DNA of 12,226 nt, taken from contig WTJR01000096.1 of the NCBI GenBank assembly GCA_011524755.1, forward strand, positions 1 to 12,226. Reading direction: 5' to 3'. The position numbers and the translations under genes are program-made. Below are positions 1 to 6,706 of the stretch, piece after piece. The DNA comes from Halieaceae bacterium (lineage in GTDB: Bacteria; Pseudomonadota; Gammaproteobacteria; Pseudomonadales; Halieaceae). The notes below the pieces were generated by a model. That model saw nothing but the letters and a program-made list of their open reading frames with translations, was not told the DNA's origin and did no database searches. Position 1 is the first letter of the stretch; every line of letters starts with the position of its first letter.

Positions 1-140
1 AAAAGCCCGGTAATGTCGCGCGATGTATTGATCCGACGAGCTTCGGTGAGTAGCTCCACCATGCCAGCTGAGCCCAAGTCTCCGGTCTCGGTGCTGACAT
101 AACCCAGATGAAAGAGGCGGTCACTGTTGGTTTTAGACAT
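1..140 (-). CDS. BLUF-domain blue-light sensor protein, N-terminal part (cut by window edge)
   Basis: The first 46 codons can be read on the minus strand from an ATG at 140 down to the window edge. The peptide carries the beta1-alpha1-beta2 pattern of a BLUF (blue light using FAD) domain: RLFHLGYVS, then a helix, then ARRINTSRDITGL. Tyr14 and Asn38 are 24 residues apart, the same spacing as the flavin-contacting Tyr and Asn of AppA (Y21/N45) and PixD (Y8/N32). The DITGL stretch matches the GITGLL element of the family. The protein should bind FAD and sense blue light in the cytoplasm. Whether it is a stand-alone BLUF protein or carries an effector domain lies outside the window. It is transcribed divergently from acsF across 139 bp, which suggests a role in light control of pigment genes; that role is an inference. 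Its ribosome site is weak (an AAGAGA stretch 9 bases before the ATG). Confidence 0.85.
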   Translation of the reverse strand, partial: MSKTNSDRLFHLGYVSTETGDLGSAGMVELLTEARRINTSRDITGL

Positions 141-194
141 GCGTATGGATCTCTTGAGTCCGCCTATGGTCCCCTAACTTGATTGAACTGCCAA

Positions 195-212
195 GGTAAA
201 ATAAAGTTGACA
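195..212 (+). promoter_or_regulatory. Putative acsF promoter -35 with degenerate PpsR-type site
   Basis: A perfect -35 hexamer TTGACA lies at 207-212. The 18 bases ending with it, GGTAAAATAAAGTTGACA, match the PpsR/CrtJ palindrome TGT-N12-ACA except for the first base. They agree with the exact site upstream of bchF at 14 of 18 positions, and in both places the ACA half is the end of the -35 box. The -10 is unclear: ATTAGA at 230 gives a 17-base spacer, TAATTA at 228 gives 15, and TAGACT at 232 gives 19. Repressor binding here would block RNA polymerase. The -35 is seen directly; PpsR control is inferred. Confidence 0.5.
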
Positions 213-231
213 GTTAAGTTATCCAAATAAT

Positions 232-267
232 TAGACTTTGGCGCTTTTTTTTACTGTTCAAAGTCTA
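232..267. repeat. Perfect 9-bp inverted repeat in the acsF leader
   Basis: The arms TAGACTTTG (232-240) and CAAAGTCTA (259-267) are exact reverse complements. They are separated by 18 bases that include a run of eight T. The right arm ends three bases before the G-rich ribosome site of acsF (271-277). It could be a leader hairpin affecting translation or an operator dyad. If the TTGACA at 207 is the -35 in use, transcription would start near 240-245 and the left arm would not be in the RNA. In that case the DNA-operator reading, or a start further upstream, would have to apply. Confidence 0.55.
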
Positions 268-279
268 TACGGGGGAATT

Positions 280-1344
280 ATGGCAGAAGATTCAACTGCA
301 GTTGGTATGAATAACAGCACTAAACAAGCGCTCGAAAGCCGCGCTTTGGCACCGCGGTTCTACACGACCGATTGCGAAGAGATTGGACGCTACGACATTG
401 ATCCGGTTCGTGAGGAATGGGACGCCATGATGGCGGCTTTTGAGTTGGATACTAATCGGGAGCACTTCAAACAGAATTATGAATTTGATCCCGAGACACT
501 GGAGGCAGATCCTGAATTAAAAGCCGAGTTTCTCGATCTGCTGGTCAGCTCAATTACGGCCGAGTACTCGGGCTGTGTCTTGTATCAGGAAATTGAGAGC
601 AAAGTAGGGGATCCAGAGATTGCAAAACTCTTCCGCTATATGGCTCGTGACGAGTCGCGACATGCGGGCTTCATAAATCGCGCACTGAATAAATTGGGTG
701 TGGCTGTCGACCTGAGTGTTCTAAAGCGCGACAAGGAATACACCTACTTTCGGCCGAAATTCATTTTTTATGCGACCTACCTGTCTGAAAAAATTGGGTA
801 TGCGCGCTACATCACGATTTACCGCCATCTTGAGCGTCACCCAGAGCGCCGTTTCCATCCCATCTTTAAGTGGTTCCTCGAGTGGTGTAATGACGAGTTT
901 GCGCATGGTGAGGCCTTTGCCTTGCTGATGCGTGCCAACCCGAAGTTGCTTACCGGTTACAACAAGTTGTTCATTCGGATGTTCCTCGTACTGGTCTATA
1001 CGACCATGTACGTTCGTGACCATTCACGTCCGAAGTTGTACGAGGCGTTCGGTATGGATGTAACCGAGTTCGATCACACCGTTTTTGACATCACGACAGA
1101 GATTTCAAAACAGGTGTTTCCGATGACACTGAACACGCGGGATCCTAAATTCCAGCGTGGTCTCGAGCGTTTGTTGGATTTGAATATTCGTCTCGATGGA
1201 CTTGAAGGCGCCAAAGGTGTTGGGGCTACGCTTAAGCGTCTGACATTGCAGGTGGGCATTGGTACAACGATATTGCGTTTATTCCTGCTCCCAACAATCC
1301 CCAACCAAATGCCAAAGCAGGTGGCGATGCAGCCGGCCTGGTAG
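280..1344 (+). CDS. acsF: AcsF, O2-dependent Mg-protoporphyrin IX monomethyl ester cyclase
   Basis: This 354-residue protein is the aerobic cyclase that forms ring E, converting Mg-protoporphyrin IX monomethyl ester to divinyl protochlorophyllide with O2 and reductant. It acts at the inner membrane face. It is a ferritin-like diiron protein. The carboxylate and histidine ligand motifs are visible: Glu95 in TAEYSG, E125-x-x-H128 in DESRHAGF, Glu170 in YLSEKIGYARY, and E206-x-x-H209 in NDEFAHGEAF. Length fits the family (about 350-380). I chose the ATG at 280 because GGGGGAA (271-277) sits just before it. The reading frame stays open to a TTG at 238, but those extra 14 residues (MALFFTVQSL...) overlap the leader inverted repeat and have no ribosome site. 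Its presence indicates an oxygen-requiring route; the anaerobic BchE is not in this window. The gene stands alone on this strand, converges with the bchP operon and probably has its own promoter. Confidence 0.97.
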   Translation: MAEDSTAVGMNNSTKQALESRALAPRFYTTDCEEIGRYDIDPVREEWDAMMAAFELDTNREHFKQNYEFDPETLEADPELKAEFLDLLVSSITAEYSGCVLYQEIESKVGDPEIAKLFRYMARDESRHAGFINRALNKLGVAVDLSVLKRDKEYTYFRPKFIFYATYLSEKIGYARYITIYRHLERHPERRFHPIFKWFLEWCNDEFAHGEAFALLMRANPKLLTGYNKLFIRMFLVLVYTTMYVRDHSRPKLYEAFGMDVTEFDHTVFDITTEISKQVFPMTLNTRDPKFQRGLERLLDLNIRLDGLEGAKGVGATLKRLTLQVGIGTTILRLFLLPTIPNQMPKQVAMQPAW

Positions 1345-1357
1345 ATCTATTTTGAGT

Positions 1358-1379
1358 GCGGGTGCCTTAGCGCCCCCGC
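1358..1379. terminator. GC-rich hairpin between convergent acsF and the bchP operon
   Basis: The sequence GGGTGC-CTTA-GCGCCC (1360-1375) can form a six-pair stem (one G-T pair) with a four-base loop, and flanking GC pairs could extend it past two bulged bases. It lies 16 bases after the acsF stop and overlaps the stop codon of the 89-residue ORF on the other strand. No T-run follows on either strand, so an intrinsic terminator is only a possibility. Its position between two converging units supports a role in ending transcripts or protecting their 3' ends. Confidence 0.3.
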
Positions 1380-1636
1380 CAATACTGGCTGAATTCAAAG
1401 AGGTGACAGAGCCCCGCCATTGTGAGGCAGCCTAACAAGGCTGTTGACGGTGCGTCCCAGATAGCGAGCTGAATACCGCACATGAGAAATAAGCCGGCCA
1501 ACAGGTTCGGTAAAAAAGCACTGATTGACGCGCTAGTGGCCGTGGTGTGATGCCGGCGGTACAGCACCACTATTTCAGCGGCGATTAATAAGACGATGAC
1601 CGCAATCAGGGCGCCTGATTGAAGAAGAGCCGTCAT
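1367..1636 (-). CDS. Small membrane protein of unknown function (89 aa)
   Basis: I do not recognise this protein. Read from the ATG at 1636 it has 89 residues and about three hydrophobic segments: roughly residues 8-26 (ALIAVIVLLIAAEIVVLY), 41-60 (FLPNLLAGLFLMCGIQLAIW) and 64-79 (STALLGCLTMAGLCHL). A short basic patch, YRRHH (26-30), follows the first, and the protein ends in FEFSQYWRGR. It starts 8 bases after the bchP stop with no clear ribosome site, so it is probably translated by coupling to bchP as the last gene of the ppsR-bchG-bch2-bchP operon. The frame is open further upstream (129 codons), but that part lies inside bchP in another frame and is very charged, so I reject it. Position suggests a role in pigment tail synthesis or pigment-protein assembly in the membrane. 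That is inference only. Confidence 0.72.
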   Translation of the reverse strand: MTALLQSGALIAVIVLLIAAEIVVLYRRHHTTATSASISAFLPNLLAGLFLMCGIQLAIWDAPSTALLGCLTMAGLCHLFEFSQYWRGR

Positions 1637-1644
1637 GGTAACGA

Positions 1645-2847
1645 TCAGGCAGCTGTTTTCGACAGACCTAAGAGTTGCGCCACGTCTTTGATGAATACGC
1701 GCAGGTGCTCCTTTTTCTTCTTCTTGACCAGCTTTTTCTGTGTGTAGGCCTGCCACGTAAGTGTTTGGACGTCCTCGTCTTTACACATCTCAACGAATTG
1801 TTCGCGTCGCTTGTCGCTGTGGTACCAGAAATATTGCAGTAGGCCCAAGGCGAAGAAGGTACGGCCATGTAGCTTCATAAAGCGTTTTCGCGGTGCTTTT
1901 AGGGCAGAGGCTTTTCCTGTCACCAGGAACTCCTTGATGGCGTCAGCACTGAGGCGTCCACACAGCATGGCGTAGTAAATCCCTTCACCTGATGCTGGGG
2001 CCACGACACCGGCGGCATCACCGGAAACCAATAGCGCTTTACCATCATCCCACCGCTTCATGGGTTTCATGGGGATGGGGGCGCCTTCTTTTCGAATAGT
2101 TTCCGCCGTATCGAGGCCAGAGATGGCGCGTAGTTCGTTGACAGACTTTTTTGCAGAGAAGTCTTTGTGTGCGCTACCCACACCAATACTGGCCGATTTC
2201 CCATGAGGGAAAACCCAGGCGTAGAAATCGGGAGATAAGCCTCCCTGGTACCAAACTTCACAGCGCTCGGGGTCGTAGTCCTCGGTTGCCGCTTCGGGTG
2301 CTTCGACAATTTCGTGGTAGGCCAGTACCCAGGGGACGTCAGCATGTTTTGGAATGCCTTGCCTTGCAACTTGTGAGCGAGCACCGTCAGCGCCCAGCAC
2401 ACAGCGCGCAGTGGCGGTTCTCGTCTCGGTGTCGTGGTCCTTAGAAACGTAGGTCACTCGAAGCGTTGTTTTATCGATGTACTCGACCTTCTTGAAGGCG
2501 GCGAGCTCTAGGTCAGCACCAGCACGTTGAGCTCTCAGTCGCAGCCAAGGATCAAATTCGTCTCTGTCCACCATACCTACAAAGGTTCCCTCGATGGGCA
2601 TGTCAACTTTCTGAGCCTTGGGTGAAATCATTCGCGCTGACTGAATTTCTGCTTTTAAGAGCGATCGAGGGATGTCGAACTCACCCAAAATACAGGGAGG
2701 AATCGCGCCACCACAGGGCTTAATTCTAAAAGCCCGTTCTAACAGTAGAACTTTGTGGCCAGCGAGCGCGATTTCGTGCGCTGCGGTCGCACCCGACGGG
2801 CCGCCACCCACAACGATCACATCGTAGTCTGTTTTTCTATCGCTCAT
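1645..2847 (-). CDS. bchP: BchP, geranylgeranyl reductase of bacteriochlorophyll synthesis
   Basis: This 400-residue flavoprotein reduces the geranylgeranyl tail of bacteriochlorophyll (or geranylgeranyl diphosphate) to phytyl in three NADPH-dependent steps. Motifs seen: the dinucleotide-binding GGGPSGATAA at residues 14-23, ending in Glu37 after a beta strand; the family signature KPCGGAIPP at 43-51; GADGARS at 152-158; and the second FAD-contacting motif GDAAGVVAPASGEG at 276-289. The C-terminus is basic, with five lysines at 375-379 before a final helix ending LLGLSKTAA, which resembles other BchP proteins in general form. The ATG at 2847 has a strong ribosome site, GGGGGAG (2861-2855 on the minus strand, 7 bases away). 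It overlaps the TGA of the upstream bch2 gene as ATGA, implying translational coupling. The length is normal for the family. Confidence 0.96.
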   Translation of the reverse strand: MSDRKTDYDVIVVGGGPSGATAAHEIALAGHKVLLLERAFRIKPCGGAIPPCILGEFDIPRSLLKAEIQSARMISPKAQKVDMPIEGTFVGMVDRDEFDPWLRLRAQRAGADLELAAFKKVEYIDKTTLRVTYVSKDHDTETRTATARCVLGADGARSQVARQGIPKHADVPWVLAYHEIVEAPEAATEDYDPERCEVWYQGGLSPDFYAWVFPHGKSASIGVGSAHKDFSAKKSVNELRAISGLDTAETIRKEGAPIPMKPMKRWDDGKALLVSGDAAGVVAPASGEGIYYAMLCGRLSADAIKEFLVTGKASALKAPRKRFMKLHGRTFFALGLLQYFWYHSDKRREQFVEMCKDEDVQTLTWQAYTQKKLVKKKKKEHLRVFIKDVAQLLGLSKTAA

Positions 2848-4205
2848 GGGTTGACTCCCCCGAGTTGATTTTTCAGTGCAAAGGTATTGTCAACGTCCGA
2901 GTCTTTCGTGTCGGCGTTCACTTGTTTATCAATGTTAAATATGAGGCTGGCTGCCCATACAAATAAGACTGCTTCAGCGAGGAAGACGAGGCCATAGGAT
3001 GCCGCTGGATTGCTCAACCAGAGCCCAGTGATATCGACTGCTACCGTACCGAGGAATCCCCCCATCGCGAATGAGATCGCCTGAGCTGCGCCCCACAAGC
3101 CCATTCGGAGTCCGTCGCGTTGCTTACGTCCTTGGCCTGCCAGCATCATCATTCCGCCGATGGCTGCGACAGCAAAACTGCCGTTAGCAACGCCTAAAAC
3201 AAAGACATTGAGGTTGATTGGCCAGTTCGTACTTGTCATTCCACCAAAGGCCAGCAACGCCAGGGAGATGGCTGAGACAAGACATCCACCGCGTATCCAG
3301 AGGTGCAGGACATGGCGGGTTCGGGATTTAAAGGCGTAGGTGGAAACCGCCATAGCGAACATGCCTAGCAACATGCCAGCGTGTTGAATGCCTGCCAACG
3401 CCGTTGTCTCACCCACAGTCCATCCGAAGGTCAGTCCGACAAATGGCTCGAGAATAAGATCCTGCGCGCTATACGCCAGCATCGATGCGAAGACAAAAAT
3501 GGTGAATCGGCGGGCATGATCCTCGCCCCACACCTCCTTGATAGCCTCCGTAAACGGGGGTTTCTTCTCTGGCTCAACACCGCTGATCAATGCAGGCTCA
3601 GTTGGTTTTTCAATCCCAATGATGGCAGTGAAGGTGACTACGAGGGCTATTGCCGCTGTGCCACAGACCACAGTCAGGAGCCTTGCTTCCGAGAATGGAT
3701 CTAACAGTTGGCCTGTAATGCCACCAGTGACTGCGAAGCCCATGATCATCATGAACCACACCAAAGAGGCGGCGGCAGGCTTTCGTTGGTCGCTCACCTG
3801 CTTAGAAAGCAGAACCAAGAGTGAAGTGCCTGCGGCTCCTGATCCCACGCCGATGAGCAGATAACCCAAGGCGGCAACGACGTGTCCAATCCAGCCCAGC
3901 TGATTGGCCAAGGTGGCGCCGTAAGCTGCGGTCATGCTTCCGATAGCCAGGATGATCATGCCGCCAACGATCCATGGAGTGCGTCGACCGCCTGCGTCAC
4001 TTCCGTAGCCAATGTAGGGCCGTGCCAGTTGTACTACGTGGTGCAATGTAATCAGGAACCCTGGGACGGATGCCGCCAGTGCGTATTCCACGACCATAAT
4101 TCGATTGAGGGTATTGGTCGGTAAGAAGATGAGGGCACCGAGACAGGTTTGAATTAGCCCCAATCGAACAATGGCAAGCCATGAGAGAGTTTTTAGCTCA
4201 GCCAA
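2844..4205 (-). CDS. PucC/LhaA-family major facilitator protein (Bch2/ORF428 type)
   Basis: This 453-residue protein has about 12 hydrophobic segments and the N-terminal signature of the PucC (bacteriochlorophyll delivery) branch of the major facilitator superfamily: LSWLAIVRLGLIQTCLGAL, then NTLNRIMVVEYALAASVPG. A charged cytoplasmic loop (GIEKPTEPALISGVEPEKK...) separates the two six-helix halves. Relatives include LhaA and PucC, which assist light-harvesting complex assembly, and ORF428/Bch2, which lies between bchG and bchP in Rhodobacter. The position here is the same, so the Bch2 type is the best assignment. The exact transported or bound molecule is not settled in the family. The start is a TTG at 4205, eight bases inside the end of bchG. 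It is supported by GGGAGG (4216-4211, five bases away) and by the conserved N-terminus immediately after it. The end overlaps bchP by four bases. Confidence 0.92.
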   Translation of the reverse strand: MAELKTLSWLAIVRLGLIQTCLGALIFLPTNTLNRIMVVEYALAASVPGFLITLHHVVQLARPYIGYGSDAGGRRTPWIVGGMIILAIGSMTAAYGATLANQLGWIGHVVAALGYLLIGVGSGAAGTSLLVLLSKQVSDQRKPAAASLVWFMMIMGFAVTGGITGQLLDPFSEARLLTVVCGTAAIALVVTFTAIIGIEKPTEPALISGVEPEKKPPFTEAIKEVWGEDHARRFTIFVFASMLAYSAQDLILEPFVGLTFGWTVGETTALAGIQHAGMLLGMFAMAVSTYAFKSRTRHVLHLWIRGGCLVSAISLALLAFGGMTSTNWPINLNVFVLGVANGSFAVAAIGGMMMLAGQGRKQRDGLRMGLWGAAQAISFAMGGFLGTVAVDITGLWLSNPAASYGLVFLAEAVLFVWAASLIFNIDKQVNADTKDSDVDNTFALKNQLGGVNP

Positions 4206-5148
4206 AATGACCTCCCATTGCGAGTGCAGAGACCATCATGCCCGCGACGTATTGAGTGACGCCCACACCGTTGTACCACGGAGCAAGTTGACGCGGATTA
4301 GTCAGGAACCGAAGCATCGCCAGCAGCTGACCGGCAATTAAAACAGCAACGAGGCCGGCAGCGACAATATGCCCCCAGGTTGCCAGTAACCAGAGGACGC
4401 CGAGCTGGGGAGTGATCATGACAAGACATGCGAATTTGGCGGCGCGCTCGGGTCCCATTTGGACCGGAAGCGTCCTGATGCCCACCGCGATATCACCGTC
4501 GATGGCTTTAAAGTCATTCAAGGTCATGATGCCATGCGCTCCCAGACTATAAAGCGCCGCAATGATTAAAATAGAAGTGCTGGGGAGCTGACCGCCAATC
4601 ACGATCGCGGCGCCCGTAATCCAGGCTAATCCCTCGTAGCTCACAGCAACGGAGAGGTTTCCCCACCACCCGTTTTGTTTTAAGCGAAGCGGGGGCGCGC
4701 TGTAGGCCCAAGCTAGAAGCAATCCAACCGCTGTTGCGCCTGCAACCCACGGGCCGAGCATGAAACTCCAGGCCTGTGCAATGACGCACCACACGAAAGC
4801 AAATCGAAGCGCGGCTGCTTCTGAGACACGACCGGAAGGAATCGGTCTGTCCGGTTCGTTCAGTGCATCAACCTCTCGATCGTGCCAATCGTTGATGATT
4901 TGGCTCGCTCCGCAGACCAGTGGGCCGGTCAATAATATTCCGGCAAGGAAAAGCCAGGGCGCCTGGAAAGGGGTCATGCCACCCGATACGAGACCGCACA
5001 TGAGTGCCCACATGGGTGGAAACCACGTAATCGGTTTAAGGAGCTGAATGAAATCGGCGATGGACGCGCCCGATGTTGCTCCCGGGTTTACAGCCGTAGA
5101 ATTGCTCATCCCAACATGGTGTACATGCTGGGACAAACAGTCAATCAT
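4198..5148 (-). CDS. bchG: BchG, bacteriochlorophyll synthase (prenyltransferase)
   Basis: BchG esterifies bacteriochlorophyllide a with geranylgeranyl (or phytyl) diphosphate at the membrane. It belongs to the UbiA prenyltransferase superfamily. The first aspartate-rich motif is N86-D87-x-x-D90-x-x-x-D94 (INDWHDREVDALNEPDRPIPSG), the chlorophyll synthase signature. The second is N211-D212 with D217 and D219 (LNDFKAIDGDIAVGIRTLPVQMG). About eight hydrophobic segments surround them. The start is uncertain: the ATG at 5148 gives 316 residues and the in-frame ATG at 5109 gives 303. Neither has a good ribosome site, and conserved sequence begins only near residue 32 (DFIQLLKPITWFPP). An imperfect hairpin covers the stretch between the two starts. 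The gene follows ppsR by 28 bases and overlaps the next gene by eight, so it is in the same operon. Confidence 0.95.
   Translation of the reverse strand: MIDCLSQHVHHVGMSNSTAVNPGATSGASIADFIQLLKPITWFPPMWALMCGLVSGGMTPFQAPWLFLAGILLTGPLVCGASQIINDWHDREVDALNEPDRPIPSGRVSEAAALRFAFVWCVIAQAWSFMLGPWVAGATAVGLLLAWAYSAPPLRLKQNGWWGNLSVAVSYEGLAWITGAAIVIGGQLPSTSILIIAALYSLGAHGIMTLNDFKAIDGDIAVGIRTLPVQMGPERAAKFACLVMITPQLGVLWLLATWGHIVAAGLVAVLIAGQLLAMLRFLTNPRQLAPWYNGVGVTQYVAGMMVSALAMGGHFG
5109..5133. repeat. Imperfect inverted repeat at the bchG start region
   Basis: TCCCAACATG (5109-5118) and CATGCTGGGA (5124-5133) form a 10-base dyad with one mismatch and a five-base centre. In the minus-strand transcript this stem covers codons 6-13 from the first bchG start and ends at the second possible ATG (5109). 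It could hide or expose that start in the ppsR-bchG message. It also contains TGT-N10-ACA, which is two bases short of the PpsR site spacing. Confidence 0.35.
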
Positions 5149-5176
5149 TCATGACAATTTAATAGTAATTAAATAT

Positions 5177-6553
5177 TTACAGTGGGTCTCGATCGCCATC
5201 GACTTCGGCATCACCAAGGTCAAAGCGACGCAGCTTTGTATACAAACTTTGACGGCTAAGACCGAGCAATTCGGCTGCTGAAGCGCGATTTCCACTGGTC
5301 AATTTGAGTGCGGCCTCTATACAGAGCGCCTCTATGACATCGGTTGACTCACGGACTAGTTCTTTTAAAGGTACACGACCTACGCGGCCTGTTATTTGCT
5401 CGATAGAGCGGGGCAAGTGATCGTCCACTGACTGATCTGGCGTTATCCGCCTGCCAATATCTCTTACAAAGAGCATGACACGTGTAGAGCCATTTTTACC
5501 GACCCTGGCCACCGATAATTCGATATCTACGGAGGATTCGGTTTCCGTCCTGAGAGTGGTCGAATACAAGCGTACGGATCCTTCTTGCTTGGAGTGATCC
5601 AGCACAATATTGAGATCGACGGCTGATCTTCCGATCCAGCGATCGGCCCTGCGACCCTCAACCAGTTCTGGAGATACGATGCCGGCCATTTCTAAGAATG
5701 CATTATTGGCGGTTAAGACGATGCCTTGCTCGTCCAGTTCCAAAATGCCATCAGGTGCGTCGCTGAAAAAAGACTGAAACTCTGCACCTGTAAGGTCGCG
5801 TTCGCTGTCATCCCTCAGCCGAATCAAGAGGCGCCCCTCGCCCGACTGGCGAAGATACGTAATCGCAATATTTAGCTCTAAACCCGCGTCAGTATTGATC
5901 ATTCCGTCAACAGTGGTAGTAACTGATCGCGCTTCCCGAGTCAGTCTATCGAGGGTGTTTCTTGCCTCGTCACCGAGGCCGAGAGGAAAGGGTTTGCCCA
6001 CTAGAGTGGCGCCCGCGCCAGCCAGTAATGTGGCTGCTACCGGGTTCGCTTCGAGGATGCGGCCACTGGAATCGTCAACCACAATGAAGCCTTCTGACAC
6101 CATGTCGAGTAAGCGACGGTAGCGAGCTTCAAGTCGTCGTTTGGACCAGTAATCGCGCTCCATGGCGTGCTGAGCGTTCAGTAGCTGGTGTCTCAGACTT
6201 GCCTCGGGCAGTAGATCGATGGCCGCTACTTTGACATCACTGGAATTAGCCTCTGCGCAGATCCAGCAAAGCAAGGGGACGCTGTTGCCGCTGCGCGGTT
6301 CAATCGAGGTGTCGCACCGGACCGCTACGCCTTTATTGCGTCTTGCCTCGTCTAATCGCGACTCCAGCTGGGCCCGCGAATCATCGCCCACAAGTTCGCT
6401 CAGTGGACGGCCAATCAGCTCTTCCGGCTGCAGGCTGCTTGAGGGTCCATTGACGCTGGCGTCGAGAATAATGCCGTTTTCATTGACGAGAAATTGAAGG
6501 CTTGCGAGGTGCTGAAGCAAGAGGTCGGAAGAGGGCGCTGATACGGTATTCAC
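5177..6553 (-). CDS. ppsR: PpsR/CrtJ-type photosynthesis gene repressor
   Basis: This 458-residue cytoplasmic regulator represses bacteriochlorophyll, carotenoid and light-harvesting genes by binding TGT-N12-ACA palindromes. The domains follow the family order: an N-terminal PAS-like domain (about 12-118), a linker helix (about 120-150), PAS1 (about 145-250), PAS2 (about 256-368) and a Fis-type helix-turn-helix at the C-terminus (about 398-444; GNRASAAELLGLSRQSLYTKLRRF is typical). Cysteines are at 80, 96, 99 and 411. Cys411 in IEALCIEAALKLT fits the redox cysteine in the DNA-binding domain of CrtJ (C420). No cysteine occurs between 100 and 410, so the PAS-domain partner (C249 in CrtJ) is missing. 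The start is a GTG at 6553 with GGAG 11 bases upstream; the next in-frame Met is far inside. It heads the bchG-bch2-bchP operon and faces bchF. Confidence 0.94.
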   Translation of the reverse strand: MNTVSAPSSDLLLQHLASLQFLVNENGIILDASVNGPSSSLQPEELIGRPLSELVGDDSRAQLESRLDEARRNKGVAVRCDTSIEPRSGNSVPLLCWICAEANSSDVKVAAIDLLPEASLRHQLLNAQHAMERDYWSKRRLEARYRRLLDMVSEGFIVVDDSSGRILEANPVAATLLAGAGATLVGKPFPLGLGDEARNTLDRLTREARSVTTTVDGMINTDAGLELNIAITYLRQSGEGRLLIRLRDDSERDLTGAEFQSFFSDAPDGILELDEQGIVLTANNAFLEMAGIVSPELVEGRRADRWIGRSAVDLNIVLDHSKQEGSVRLYSTTLRTETESSVDIELSVARVGKNGSTRVMLFVRDIGRRITPDQSVDDHLPRSIEQITGRVGRVPLKELVRESTDVIEALCIEAALKLTSGNRASAAELLGLSRQSLYTKLRRFDLGDAEVDGDRDPL

Positions 6554-6706
6554 TGCGAGTACTACTCCGATACTACAAAACGCGGCTCGGGCGTCATTAT
6601 TGTCTTAGAAATCCAAATGTTACACAGCACGGAAAGGGTCGTCATCACTATGTTTACACTTCAATGGCAATATCTTTGATACGTCAATTTTTTAGTTCAG
6701 GATCAC

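Noticed and set aside
238..279. Upstream TTG start for acsF giving 14 extra residues
   Set aside because: No ribosome site, hydrophobic residues unlike the family N-terminus, and overlap with the leader inverted repeat and T-run. The ATG at 280 has GGGGGAA in the right place.
721..1304. Antisense reading frames inside acsF
   Set aside because: They are shadows of a well-conserved gene on the other strand, with no ribosome sites and no recognisable protein sequence.
1637..1756. Longer 129-codon version of the small membrane protein
   Set aside because: The extra 40 codons lie inside bchP in another frame and encode a charged stretch unlike the rest. The ATG at 1636 right after the bchP stop fits translational coupling.
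5122..5137. TGT-N10-ACA upstream of bchG as a PpsR site
   Set aside because: Two bases short of the required spacing and part of a hairpin dyad with no promoter visible next to it.
6676..6687. TTGATACGTCAA dyad resembling an FNR/CRP-family box
   Set aside because: The TTGA and TCAA halves are 4 bases apart, whereas the FNR consensus TTGAT-N4-ATCAA leaves 6 between them. The spacing is wrong and only the symmetry fits.
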